Positions 1-8,229 of a stretch of 21,454 bases of DNA are shown here, piece after piece. The DNA is from a virus. The stretch lies in IMG/VR virus record IMGVR_UViG_3300025086_000304, positions 1 to 21,454 of that record; one strand, given 5' to 3'. Position 1 is the stretch's first letter; each line of letters starts with the position of its first letter. The notes under the pieces are model-generated. The model ran no database searches. It saw only the letters and a program-made list of their open reading frames with translations, and was not told the origin of the DNA. The translations under genes and the position numbers were made by a program.

Positions 1-1094
1 TCTTCTAACTTAATATTGCTTAATCTTATTTTAGCATTTCTTAATTTAGCAGATCTCTCTCTTCTATATCTTTGAACTATATATTCAGGAAAGTTAGCTC
101 TAGAAGCTACCATAGAATGCATTATATGAGCATATAAAGCATCTTCTGCCATTTTAGGTACTTTACTATTTAAATCACTTTGTAAGCCGTCAGAGATATA
201 TTCTATTATAATTAACTGATTAGCTAAGTCACTTGAGAAACTAAACTTACCTTCTCTTTCGTTTATAGTAAACCACCCATTTTTTTGTGATGTTTCAGGA
301 TCTAAGCCATATCTTTGGCCGTAAGCCATTTTCCACCATTGCCAATCATAAACATTTGCATTGTCAAATATTTCATCATTTAGCTGTCCTGTTATATCTA
401 AAGTGTTGTTTGTTTTCCAACGTTTATCAGTTTCAGATTCTGCCGATTGTAAATTTTGACCTAAACCACCTTGAGTATAGTCACCATTATTATCTTGAAG
501 TATAGGTTCTGTTGGATTACTTGTTAACCTAGTTGGATATATTACATGTTTAACACCTGATTTATCAACCCAAGATAATTGTACGTAGTTGACATAATCT
601 TGTGGTAAAGGTATAGATAAGCTTGGCGGTATTACAACTTCTTGTGAGTTAACAGATTTTAATGTATCGTATGAAAACTCTTGTAAACCTCTTTTAGCGT
701 GGAATATAACATCTGATCTATTTGCTCTAGGTAACAACTTATCTAATCCTACGTAAGCTACCATAAAATTATTAACGATGTCTACTAAACTTGTATAAGC
801 ATAACTACCATAATTATCCCATATTGTAGGAGTTTGTAGCTTAATCAACACAATGTCGCTAGCTACTAGCGTAGTTCCAAGTGTTATAACATTACCAGAA
901 GCTTGATATTCTGTAGCTCCAGCACCATAATTTAATACAACACCATTTTTTAATAAACTAAAATTAGTGTTAGTAGTAGAACTATTTATTACTAAATCTA
1001 CATTACCTGTCCAAGTAATAGTGTTAGTTGTCAGCCCACTAAAACCTTGTTGACCAGCATAGTATTGAGCATTAGTTTCTTTAATAAGTCCCAT
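1..1094 (-). CDS. Head-tail adaptor / tail ring protein (3' truncated by window edge)
   Basis: About 364 residues are readable before the window ends, with no stop codon, so the gene continues beyond position 1. It begins with ATG at 1094, only 3 nt after the stop of the gene before it, and reads MGLIKETNAQYYAGQQGF. Residues about 20-95 are Thr/Asn/Val/Gly-rich and look like a beta domain. From about residue 105 comes a more conserved core with YGSYAYTSL, RSDVIFHAKRGLQEFSYDTL and PLPQDYVNYVQLSW. These resemble, from memory, the neck adaptor or 'tail stabilization' proteins of crAss-like and other marine podoviruses, which play the part of P22 gp4 between portal and tail. The C-terminal visible part is Arg/Lys-rich and helical. 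Its position downstream of portal, capsid and a neck protein fits. The exact ring assignment is uncertain because structure-based naming needs a profile comparison. Confidence 0.75.
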   Translation of the reverse strand, partial: MGLIKETNAQYYAGQQGFSGLTTNTITWTGNVDLVINSSTTNTNFSLLKNGVVLNYGAGATEYQASGNVITLGTTLVASDIVLIKLQTPTIWDNYGSYAYTSLVDIVNNFMVAYVGLDKLLPRANRSDVIFHAKRGLQEFSYDTLKSVNSQEVVIPPSLSIPLPQDYVNYVQLSWVDKSGVKHVIYPTRLTSNPTEPILQDNNGDYTQGGLGQNLQSAESETDKRWKTNNTLDITGQLNDEIFDNANVYDWQWWKMAYGQRYGLDPETSQKNGWFTINEREGKFSFSSDLANQLIIIEYISDGLQSDLNSKVPKMAEDALYAHIMHSMVASRANFPEYIVQRYRRERSAKLRNAKIRLSNIKLE

Positions 1095-1097
1095 GTA

Positions 1098-1844
1098 TTA
1101 TCTTTTTGAATTTACTTCTTCTTCTTGTAGCTCTCTTGCAGCAGCCTGTACTATGTTAGGATCTCTTATTACTACACCAGAATATTGTAATATTTTAAGT
1201 ATAACTTCTGTTTGTTGAATATCACTTATTTCAAAGTTAACAGAAGCGCCACCTATAATAGGTGTTATTGCAAAACCAGGAGTTCCATCCCATATAAAAG
1301 CACCGGTTGTAGTATCTACACCATAAGCCCAAACTACGTCAGCTGGTTTTCTAATGTAATTAAAACCTACATCAGATACTGCTGGCGAAGCAACTGCAGG
1401 TGAAACTGTTAGTTTATTATCTTGATATGTAGCTATAGGGAAATTAGTAGTAGGTTGAGTTAATGGAGAAAGATTTTGTTGATGTAATTCTCTTCTACTA
1501 ACTATTTGTATTTCTGGAGAGTTTGTACCAGTTTCATAAAACGCAGAACCAAATCTATATAAATCGGTTGGTTGAGTATACACATTGCTTGACACTGCGG
1601 AAGCACTTGCATTTTTATTGAATATTTGAAATTGGTTTCTAATATTCTCCATCCTAGATGCAAAATCTACATCTGTTTTTGGCATACGTAAATATTGATT
1701 ATAGTCGTCAAAAAACTTTTCAAATGTTTCTAACTGTACTTGAGTAGCTAGTTTATTAAACTCAAAAGGTGTTAAATAACCTCTTTGCTCTTTGTTTAAT
1801 ATACTCAATACTGTTGTATATACTGTATTTACGTTTATTGCCAT
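1098..1844 (-). CDS. Neck / tail ring protein (adaptor-like)
   Basis: A 248-residue protein of a type common in uncultured marine phages beside the adaptor gene. The N-terminus is helical (INKEQRGYLTPFEFNKLATQ-like helix at about 15-35). The middle contains a YRFGS segment near residues 97-101 and the conserved-looking SPLTQPT near 126-132. The C-terminal part has FNYIRKPADVVWAYG followed by a helix with ILQYSGVVIRDPNIVQAA. The YIRKPADV and GVVIRDP signatures are those I associate with phage neck proteins that sit under the portal. It lies immediately upstream of the adaptor-like gene (3-nt gap) and downstream of an intrinsic terminator. The leader ends AATTAAAATG with no Shine-Dalgarno. Structural role is likely; the exact position in the particle is inferred. 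Confidence 0.65.
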   Translation of the reverse strand: MAINVNTVYTTVLSILNKEQRGYLTPFEFNKLATQVQLETFEKFFDDYNQYLRMPKTDVDFASRMENIRNQFQIFNKNASASAVSSNVYTQPTDLYRFGSAFYETGTNSPEIQIVSRRELHQQNLSPLTQPTTNFPIATYQDNKLTVSPAVASPAVSDVGFNYIRKPADVVWAYGVDTTTGAFIWDGTPGFAITPIIGGASVNFEISDIQQTEVILKILQYSGVVIRDPNIVQAAARELQEEEVNSKR

Positions 1845-1850
1845 TTTAAT

Positions 1851-1884
1851 TTTTTTAAAAAAAAGGCGGCCGCATAGCCGCCTT
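1851..1884 (-). terminator. Rho-independent terminator after the 260-aa gene
   Basis: On the minus strand an 8-bp perfect stem AAGGCGGC / GCCGCCTT closes a TATGCG loop and is followed by a run of eight T. It lies 15 nt beyond the stop of the 260-aa gene and only 7 nt before the ATG at 1844. In such an AT-rich genome a GC-rich stem of this kind is conspicuous. The next gene therefore depends on read-through or on a separate promoter that I cannot see. Confidence 0.9.
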
Positions 1885-1899
1885 AATTATTATCACTTG

Positions 1900-2682
1900 T
1901 TATTTAAGTTTTTTCTCTATTGATTTATAAACTTCAAGTCCCTCATCTGTTTTAAACCAAGCAGCCATAGCTGAGTAAGGGTTTTCATCAAATGGTACAC
2001 TCATTAATTTACGTCCATTACTACCCCATTTAAAAGTTCTTTGGTCTTCTGCTAAAATAATTATTCTAGCTTCAGTAGCTCTTATAGCAAAGTTTCTAAG
2101 AACAACGTTTTCATCTTCAGAAAGATCTATAAAAAGTTTTGGATTTGACTTAGCGAAAAGCAAACCATCTCTTTTAAGTTCTTTACTAGATAAACTATTT
2201 ACACTGCTACCTACTTCCACTCTTAATATAGCTTCTAATTGATCTATATCCATATTAGTAGCTATATTCATAGCTTCTAACTCTAGTTCTAAAAAGTCGT
2301 ATTGATCTTCTGCTTCTACTATTGGATCAAACTCAGCAAATAAAACACCATTATGTGGATGCTTAGATAAAAACTCTTGCAAGTTTCTTTTTTCTTTTTT
2401 AACATATAAATGCCCTTCATCAAAAACAATATGCGCTAAAGTAGCAGGACCATTTTGTTCATCTACAAATATAGATTTTTGATTAGTCGCATATCTTAAC
2501 TCTCTTTCATAACCTTTGTCTGGATCAAACCAAACACAAGGATATCTTCTAGAGTGTTTTGACATTATTGTATATGTTAAAGGAGTTTTGTCATTTAATA
2601 AATAATAACTTCTATCTTTATACTCCCAAGTATCTTTTTTAACTTCAGCTTTAGCTGTAGCTTTTTTTTCTTTTGTTTCCAT
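1900..2682 (-). CDS. Conserved phage protein of the head/neck block, unknown function
   Basis: 260 residues. It opens with a short Lys/Glu/Ala-rich segment (1-20) and then a compact globular region with TYTIMSKHSRRYPCVWFD near residues 37-54. A further motif, LYVKKEKRNLQEFLSKHP, lies at about 92-109. I have seen the combination of a FVPK/YVKK-LQ-FL-x-x-HP segment and a C-terminal region ending in an acidic/aromatic helix in hypothetical proteins of marine phages next to capsid genes, but I know no tested function. No membrane segment, signal peptide or catalytic motif is visible. The gene sits alone between two intrinsic terminators, and its start codon is fused to four copies of an ATTAT repeat, so it may be expressed at its own level. 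An auxiliary capsid or head-completion role is only a guess from position. Confidence 0.75.
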   Translation of the reverse strand: METKEKKATAKAEVKKDTWEYKDRSYYLLNDKTPLTYTIMSKHSRRYPCVWFDPDKGYERELRYATNQKSIFVDEQNGPATLAHIVFDEGHLYVKKEKRNLQEFLSKHPHNGVLFAEFDPIVEAEDQYDFLELELEAMNIATNMDIDQLEAILRVEVGSSVNSLSSKELKRDGLLFAKSNPKLFIDLSEDENVVLRNFAIRATEARIIILAEDQRTFKWGSNGRKLMSVPFDENPYSAMAAWFKTDEGLEVYKSIEKKLK

Positions 2683-2700
2683 AATATAATATAATATAAT
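2681..2700 (-). repeat. (ATTAT)x4 tandem pentamer fused to a start codon
   Basis: The minus strand reads four perfect ATTAT units directly followed by G, so that the last AT plus G forms the ATG of the 260-aa gene. The repeat fills the whole space in which a ribosome binding site would lie. It could be an unstructured A/U leader for SD-less initiation, and it also contains TATATT-like -10 hexamers. Confidence 0.85.
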
Positions 2701-2702
2701 AA

Positions 2703-2731
2703 TTAAAAAGACCCCGCCGAAACGGGATCTT
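2703..2731 (-). terminator. Rho-independent terminator after the capsid-linked 107-aa gene
   Basis: On the minus strand AAGATCCCG pairs with CGGGGTCTT (9 bp with one T-G wobble) around a TTTCGG loop, followed by a T-rich tail. It lies 20 nt after the stop of the 107-aa gene and would end the transcript carrying the capsid gene. Confidence 0.9.
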
Positions 2732-2751
2732 ATTATTGTTAATCCAATTTA

Positions 2752-3075
2752 TTACAATGTGCCTCCGGCAATTGTCACTAATTGTACCTCCATGTCTGGA
2801 ACTTGAGATGCACCTCCACTTAAACCAGTTTTTTCAATTGTATCAATTACTTTTTGAACAATATTTGGTCTAGTTAGAGTAGCGCCACCTGTAGCAGCAA
2901 CTTGAAGAGTGTACGTAAGTACTTCAGGAGCAGATGCGTCTGTATGCACAACATTTCCTGTTTTAATTACTAAGTTAGTAGCACCTGAAGAATTCATTGT
3001 AATAATGTTATCTACATTTACTAGCATCTCAGCAGCTTCATTTGTTTGATTTCTTGCGAATTTTATATAAGCCAT
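2752..3075 (-). CDS. Small protein downstream of major capsid protein (possible capsid decoration)
   Basis: 107 residues, starting MAYIKFARNQTNEAAEML and ending VQLVTIAGGTL. The sequence is rich in Thr, Ala, Val and Gly, with alternating hydrophobic residues suggesting beta strands (for example LTYTLQVAATGGATL), and has one likely helix around NIVQKVIDTIEKTG. It has no cysteine, membrane span or enzyme motif. It lies 29 nt after the capsid gene on the same strand and is followed directly by an intrinsic terminator, so it is probably co-transcribed with the capsid gene. Position, size and composition suit an auxiliary or cement-type capsid protein, but I do not recognise the family. Confidence 0.7.
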   Translation of the reverse strand: MAYIKFARNQTNEAAEMLVNVDNIITMNSSGATNLVIKTGNVVHTDASAPEVLTYTLQVAATGGATLTRPNIVQKVIDTIEKTGLSGGASQVPDMEVQLVTIAGGTL

Positions 3076-3104
3076 TTTCTTATTTTTTAAATGTTAATAA
3101 TTAA

Positions 3105-4577
3105 TTAAGCTCCTTTGAATAACACGAAGTTATTTGCAGCTTGAGTTACTAAACATCTTTCAGATAAGAAATTAACTCTCATAGTGTCAAGATCAGAAGT
3201 ATAAGCACCTCCAACAGAACCAGTGATCCAAGATTTCATTCTTCTATCATCAGCTTCTGAAGCTCTATATCTTACATGTAAGAAAGGTCTTCTAATATTA
3301 GATCCCATCATTTGATCGTACACTGTTGAAGTTCCAGCTGGAACAAGTACACCATCAATTTCTTTATCTAATCCTCTAGTTGTAGCATCATTTAGATATT
3401 TCCAATCAGTTTTGTAGAAATCGTAAGAACCTCTTCTAAAACCAGAAAATCCAAAACTAAGTGCCATATCTCCATCGTTTTCAAATAAACCATAAGAAGC
3501 AGAAGCAGTAGAAGAATAACCTCCACCTGCCATAGCAGCAATCATATCGTCAAAATCAAGAGCGGTAGATCTTGATAAGAATAGCATGTTTTCTTCAATA
3601 GCACCTTGCTTGTCTAAGTTTTTAAGGATTTCATCAAAATCACCTAAAGCACCTGAACCAGGAGCAGCAGCTCCAGCAAAGCCAGAATATACATTACCTC
3701 TTGTTTCAATAGCATCAAATAAACCTTCAGTGCCTTTAATGTTTTGACTTGCGCCACCTGGACCAAAGTTACCACCAAAAGATGGTGTGCCACTCATTTT
3801 CTTGCCTTCAACCATTGACATTTCTAAGTAATCTTCAAATCTTAATCTTGTTTCAGACTCAGATTTTAAATACCACATATAGCCCGACTGACCTTCTTCA
3901 GTAGATACTTCTATCCAACCGATTTGAGCAGCATCAGAACCACTTATCTCAAAGTTGTCTTTAATGATAATTGGTGAGTTTTCAAATGAAGTTAATTTAG
4001 GCTCAATTGCACCTGCCATTCCTTCACTTCCTTTTGGAAATTCAGAACCGTATACAAACAAACTGTTATTAGCACTAATTAAACTACCACCTGCCAGTGT
4101 AGCTCCTTCGTAGCTAGTACAAGTTAAAGTATCTTGTTTATTACCTGAGCTACTACCTACACCTGTTACCAATAGTTTAGCAGTAACTAAACCAGTAGCG
4201 TTGTCAGATACTAATATAGTATTACCAACTCTTACAGCACCAGTAGCTTGACCAGCTGGTAAAGCAATAGTAACTGTATATACTGGATCAGCAACTTCAG
4301 CAACAGTAACAGAATTATAAGCAATGTGTAATCTATTTTGTTCAGACCAAATAACTTGATCAGATGTCATTGGCATTTCAGCGCCAACCATTCTCAAGAA
4401 ACCTCCAATAGTTCGGTTTCCGTATCTTTCTACTTCTGCTTCGTAAAGCTCAGGTAGATATTGTTGTGTCCATGTCGAAAAATTAGCATCATGAAAATCT
4501 ATATAATTATCTTGAACTGTAATTTTATTCGGCATAGGAGTAATTTTGGCTGGAAAAGCCCCTCCTGATAATCCCAT
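3105..4577 (-). CDS. Major capsid protein
   Basis: 490 residues, the usual size of crAss-like major capsid proteins. The N-terminal region has FSTWTQQYLPELYEAEVER, GGFLRMVGAEMPM and QVIWSEQNRLHIAYNS, followed by a Gly/Ala/Thr-rich beta insertion at about residues 95-180. Later come an acidic helix with SESETRLRFEDYLEMSMVEGKK and a core with IETRGNVYSGF and NLDKQGAIEENMLFLSR. The C-terminal half includes a YDFYKTDWKYLNDATTRG segment and ends FVLFKGA. I assign it by position (TerL, portal, scaffold-like, then this), length and resemblance to marine phage capsid proteins; an HK97-type fold is the expectation for tailed phages rather than something I can see. Its codons are visibly richer in GCT, GGT and TCT than those of its neighbours, as expected for the most abundant virion protein. 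Confidence 0.85.
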   Translation of the reverse strand: MGLSGGAFPAKITPMPNKITVQDNYIDFHDANFSTWTQQYLPELYEAEVERYGNRTIGGFLRMVGAEMPMTSDQVIWSEQNRLHIAYNSVTVAEVADPVYTVTIALPAGQATGAVRVGNTILVSDNATGLVTAKLLVTGVGSSSGNKQDTLTCTSYEGATLAGGSLISANNSLFVYGSEFPKGSEGMAGAIEPKLTSFENSPIIIKDNFEISGSDAAQIGWIEVSTEEGQSGYMWYLKSESETRLRFEDYLEMSMVEGKKMSGTPSFGGNFGPGGASQNIKGTEGLFDAIETRGNVYSGFAGAAAPGSGALGDFDEILKNLDKQGAIEENMLFLSRSTALDFDDMIAAMAGGGYSSTASASYGLFENDGDMALSFGFSGFRRGSYDFYKTDWKYLNDATTRGLDKEIDGVLVPAGTSTVYDQMMGSNIRRPFLHVRYRASEADDRRMKSWITGSVGGAYTSDLDTMRVNFLSERCLVTQAANNFVLFKGA

Positions 4578-4597
4578 TTTTTAATTTTTAGTTGTTG

Positions 4598-5803
4598 TTA
4601 TTTTTTACTTTTAATTTTCAACTTAGAAGTATCAACGCCATTAACTGCTTTAACTCTTAAACCATTTATAAACACATCACCAGTAGCCTGTGGCCTAGGT
4701 TCGTTAGTTATATTTTTTGATTTTGCCATCATATCTTTTATAGCATCAGCTTTGCCTTGCTCATAAAAATGATTAGCAATAGTATCAGCATTGTCAGCAG
4801 CGTAAATAGCTTTGTGATAACCTACAGTATCAACAACTTCACCTTCTTTGTTTAAGAACTTCTTAACGAATGTGTTTAAGTCTGACTGTTTTTCAGCAAC
4901 TGCAGAAGGATTAGAGATACTATATTTAAATTTCTTTTCACCTAAATCAAATTCGAAACCTTCGAACTCTTCATTTAAAGTGTTGCTTGTATTTTCTCTA
5001 AACGTTTTTCTACGTTGCTCAGCTATTTGTTGTTCTTTGTTGTATCTATTGAAAAAGTCCAAAGCTTTTTGCTGTTCTTGAGTAACGCCTGGTCTCAACT
5101 TGATCTCATCGTAATATTTACTCTTTGAACTTTCCAAAAATTTTTTGGCCTTTGCAATTTCTTCTTTATAAGCGAGTTTCTTTTTCCTTATATCTCGCTC
5201 TTCATCCACGTCTTCATCATACGAAAAATTATCTTCCATTAAAAAGTTTATTTCTTCTGAATCTAAATGTGGTTTAGTTTTGTTATAGTACTCTTGTAGT
5301 AAAGACTTAGAATCATATTTAGAATAATCTCTATTTAAGTTAACATAGTCTTCTACAGTACCACCAGTTTCTTCCATAAATGAAACTAGCTTTTCAATAT
5401 TTTCAGGTAACTTTTTACCAGTTACTTTTTCATCTCTTACAGCTTCTTTTAATTCTTTAGTAGTTTCTTTAACTTCTTTTTCTTTAATTACTTCGCTAAT
5501 AGGAGATTTAACTTCCTCTTGTTTTTCTTCTGTTTTATTTTCTACTTTAGTTTCTTCGGTAGGTTTTTCTTCTTCGTGTGTTGATCCCACTTCTTGCAAT
5601 CCCACGACTTGTTCTTCTTTTTTCTCATCAGACTGTAACACAACTTTCGTTGTTTCTGGCTCTTGAACGGCATCTTTTTCTTTTTTACTTAAATCTAACT
5701 TAGTAGTTTCAGATGTTTTATTTCTTAAACTTGGTTTCTTTTTTATTTTTAAACCTTCTTTAGTATCATCTACTACAGGTTTTTCTTTTTCTTTTTGTGA
5801 CAT
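4598..5803 (-). CDS. Putative scaffolding / capsid-assembly protein
   Basis: 401 residues. Residues 1-130 are extremely Lys/Glu/Thr/Val-rich and low in complexity, probably disordered. The middle is a helical, highly charged part with LVSFMEETGGTVEDYVNLNR and repeated coiled-coil-like stretches (NRYNKEQQIAEQRRKTFREN). The C-terminus has FINGLRVKAVNGVDTSKLKI. There is no catalytic or membrane motif. Its place between portal and major capsid protein, its size and its charged helical make-up are those of scaffolding proteins of tailed phages. I recognise VNLNRDYSKYDSKSLLQEYY as typical of the marine-phage version of this gene. The start codon is fused to three ATTAT pentamers. A packaged internal (cargo) protein is the main alternative. 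Confidence 0.6.
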   Translation of the reverse strand: MSQKEKEKPVVDDTKEGLKIKKKPSLRNKTSETTKLDLSKKEKDAVQEPETTKVVLQSDEKKEEQVVGLQEVGSTHEEEKPTEETKVENKTEEKQEEVKSPISEVIKEKEVKETTKELKEAVRDEKVTGKKLPENIEKLVSFMEETGGTVEDYVNLNRDYSKYDSKSLLQEYYNKTKPHLDSEEINFLMEDNFSYDEDVDEERDIRKKKLAYKEEIAKAKKFLESSKSKYYDEIKLRPGVTQEQQKALDFFNRYNKEQQIAEQRRKTFRENTSNTLNEEFEGFEFDLGEKKFKYSISNPSAVAEKQSDLNTFVKKFLNKEGEVVDTVGYHKAIYAADNADTIANHFYEQGKADAIKDMMAKSKNITNEPRPQATGDVFINGLRVKAVNGVDTSKLKIKSKK

Positions 5804-5816
5804 AATATAATATAAT
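5802..5816 (-). repeat. (ATTAT)x3 tandem pentamer fused to a start codon
   Basis: Three perfect ATTAT units end in the ATG of the scaffold-like gene on the minus strand, the same arrangement and the same pentamer as before the 260-aa gene. No Shine-Dalgarno is present. Confidence 0.85.
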
Positions 5817-5828
5817 AGTTGTTTTTAT

Positions 5829-8225
5829 TTATTGTGGCATAAAATCTTGTATACCTATCTCTCCTTGTTCAAAATCTTTAGGAGGTAAATCATTTTTTCT
5901 TTGGCTTATCATTTCGCTTTGTTGCGTACCTGATATTCTAGTTCTTTTATCTTTTCTATCTTCTATAAACTCTTCTCTAGCTTTCTCTTGTTGAACTTTT
6001 ACTGTGGCTAACTGCATGTCATATCCGTGCTGTAGCTCCATAATTTGTTTTTTAATTTGAGCTTCCATTTGCATTTTTTGGATATCAAATTGAGATTTAG
6101 CTTTTTCAACTTGTACAGTGCTTTCAGTTAATGCTTGTTGTTTTTGCATTTCAGCTAAAGCAGATTTTTCAGCTGATTGTGCGTTAGCGCTAGCTTGAGC
6201 TTCTATATTTTTAAGTTTAGTTTCTTCATCTTGCTCTTGCTTTTTCTTTCTTCTAAACTTAAGTAATTGATTAGCTAGCTTTAAGTTTTTAACTTCTCTA
6301 ATATCAATAGCATCTTCTAAATATATTTGACCAGATTTTAAAGCTATTTGTATATTCTGTTCTAGCTGTGCTTTTTCCTCTTCATCTGGTTCTAAACTTA
6401 TAAATATACCAAAGTCGTGTATATTTATTTTCATTAACTCTTCTAATGTAGCTGAATTAAAAGCAGATATACTATTTTCTAAAGCTTGTTTAGTTAAAGG
6501 AAACTGTAAAGAGTCTGCAACTCTTAATGATATGTTTTCACAAGCTCTTAAAGTTAAGTATAAACTAGACTGTAGTATATGTCTTGTAGCTGTATTACTA
6601 TTAGCAGCAGCTAGCTTTTGTAAACCAACTAATGAGTTTTTATCTGGGTTGCTACCATCTCTAGCTTCATTTAAACCGGTCACATCACGTATCATTTGTA
6701 AGTAATACTGATACGTAGTTATTAAAGACTGTATCTTAGAACCACCAGAACCTGTTTGTAATTCTTGTATTGGAACTTTACCTCTATTTAGTTCGCCATC
6801 TTGAGTTAAAGATCTACCTACAATACTACCAGTTTGAAAATACATGTTTAATGCTTCAGCTGGGTTGTAGTTAGTTCCATTACCTAAATCAACTTCTGCT
6901 AAACCATCCATGTCTAAGTAAACACCATCAGGTACTATTCTAGCTAATACTTGTTGTAACTTTAAATGAGTCAACTGTATCATATCTGCAAAGCCTGTTA
7001 TTCTACTAACAAGAGATTCAATACGACCTTTATACATTCTAGGTGCAGATATTGCGTAATTAAAATTAACTTTACATGTGTCTGAAACAGGTCTAGTCAT
7101 ATTTTCACATAGCCTCCAGTCTAACATCATTGGATGACCTAGTATTTTAGCTCCAGAATAAAGAGTTTCTATTGTTCTAGATACTTTTTTAAATGAATCT
7201 GATTCAGGTGGATTAAATGTGTCTGACTTTTGTAAAGCTTTTTCTAAACCTTGATCTGTATTTTTTATTTTAAATACTTGATCAGAATAACTTTTATATT
7301 CAAAATATAATACTTGTACAGTTTGGTTGTCTTGTCTACCACTATAACTTCTTAAATATTCAGAGTTACCAGGATATTCTTGTATAATCTCTAACTCTTC
7401 TTTAGTCAAATGTGGATATTGTTTTTTAATATCAGATAAATATACAGACTTAACTTCACCTACATAATATAAATCTTGAAAGTTAGGATCTTCAGTATAA
7501 GAATAAACTAAGCTAGCTGGATCTACATAATCAACTACTACACCTTCAGATTTATTCCACATTGTTTTAACGCAGCCAATACCTAAAACAGTTAAATCAT
7601 GATTTATTCTTTGTCTAACTAATTCGTATTTATTTTTATCTAAAACTTGATTTATAACTTCTTCTTCAGCTACTTCAACAGATTGTTTAAAATCCATTTG
7701 TAAATGAACTTCTAATTCTTCTTTATCTCTAGGAGCACTATCTGGATCCATAGAAAAAGCATCAACACCAAGAAGTTTTTTAGCATCTTCTAAAAACTCT
7801 TTAGCATTTATATCAACTAATAAATCTCTAGCATAGTCAGTTCTTATTTTAGAACAAACAGGATCTTGAGCATAAGCGTTTATATCGTAACTTCTTTGTG
7901 ATATACCATTAACTACAATATCTACAAACTTAGATACAACAGGTACAGGTTTCCAGTCTAAGTTTAAATAAGATAAATCGCCGTTAATAGCTAATTCATC
8001 TTTGTACTTTTGTACTGGCTGTTCACCTCTAGCATATAGCCTTAATAAATTATAGTTATTAAAATTAACAGCATAACCAGGAGAGTTAGTTCCATACCTA
8101 TAATTTCTAAACCATTCACCTTCGATAGCTCTACCTACAGCAAGACCATATTCTTGAGTTGCTTTTTCTGCATCTGGTACTACCTGATCTGGAAAAGAAC
8201 TATTACTGTTATAAGAAATTTGCAT
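5829..8225 (-). CDS. Portal protein (crAss-like type)
   Basis: 798 residues, matching the long portals of crAss-like phages. The N-terminal third includes NFNNYNLLRLYARGEQPVQK and then VPVVSKFVDIVVNGISQRSY, the region that starts many portal wings. The middle carries NHDLTVLGIGCVKTMWNKS and VDYVDPASLVYSYTEDPNF, a pairing I know from phage portals, and later RDVTGLNEARDGSNPDKNSL with LQKLAAANSNTATRHILQSS, typical of the stem/clip-to-crown helix. After about residue 615 follows EPDEEEKAQLEQNIQIALKS and EDAIDIREVKNLKLANQLL, and the last ~140 residues are a Gln/Lys/Glu-rich coiled coil. It forms the dodecameric DNA channel through which TerL packages DNA. The stop of terL lies 4 nt before its ATG, so the two are likely co-translated. 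Confidence 0.88.
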   Translation of the reverse strand: MQISYNSNSSFPDQVVPDAEKATQEYGLAVGRAIEGEWFRNYRYGTNSPGYAVNFNNYNLLRLYARGEQPVQKYKDELAINGDLSYLNLDWKPVPVVSKFVDIVVNGISQRSYDINAYAQDPVCSKIRTDYARDLLVDINAKEFLEDAKKLLGVDAFSMDPDSAPRDKEELEVHLQMDFKQSVEVAEEEVINQVLDKNKYELVRQRINHDLTVLGIGCVKTMWNKSEGVVVDYVDPASLVYSYTEDPNFQDLYYVGEVKSVYLSDIKKQYPHLTKEELEIIQEYPGNSEYLRSYSGRQDNQTVQVLYFEYKSYSDQVFKIKNTDQGLEKALQKSDTFNPPESDSFKKVSRTIETLYSGAKILGHPMMLDWRLCENMTRPVSDTCKVNFNYAISAPRMYKGRIESLVSRITGFADMIQLTHLKLQQVLARIVPDGVYLDMDGLAEVDLGNGTNYNPAEALNMYFQTGSIVGRSLTQDGELNRGKVPIQELQTGSGGSKIQSLITTYQYYLQMIRDVTGLNEARDGSNPDKNSLVGLQKLAAANSNTATRHILQSSLYLTLRACENISLRVADSLQFPLTKQALENSISAFNSATLEELMKINIHDFGIFISLEPDEEEKAQLEQNIQIALKSGQIYLEDAIDIREVKNLKLANQLLKFRRKKKQEQDEETKLKNIEAQASANAQSAEKSALAEMQKQQALTESTVQVEKAKSQFDIQKMQMEAQIKKQIMELQHGYDMQLATVKVQQEKAREEFIEDRKDKRTRISGTQQSEMISQRKNDLPPKDFEQGEIGIQDFMPQ

Positions 8226-8229
8226 CTAT

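Noticed and set aside
287-505. Plus-strand open frame at the left end
   Set aside because: Antisense to the truncated adaptor gene, which has family-like motifs on the minus strand.
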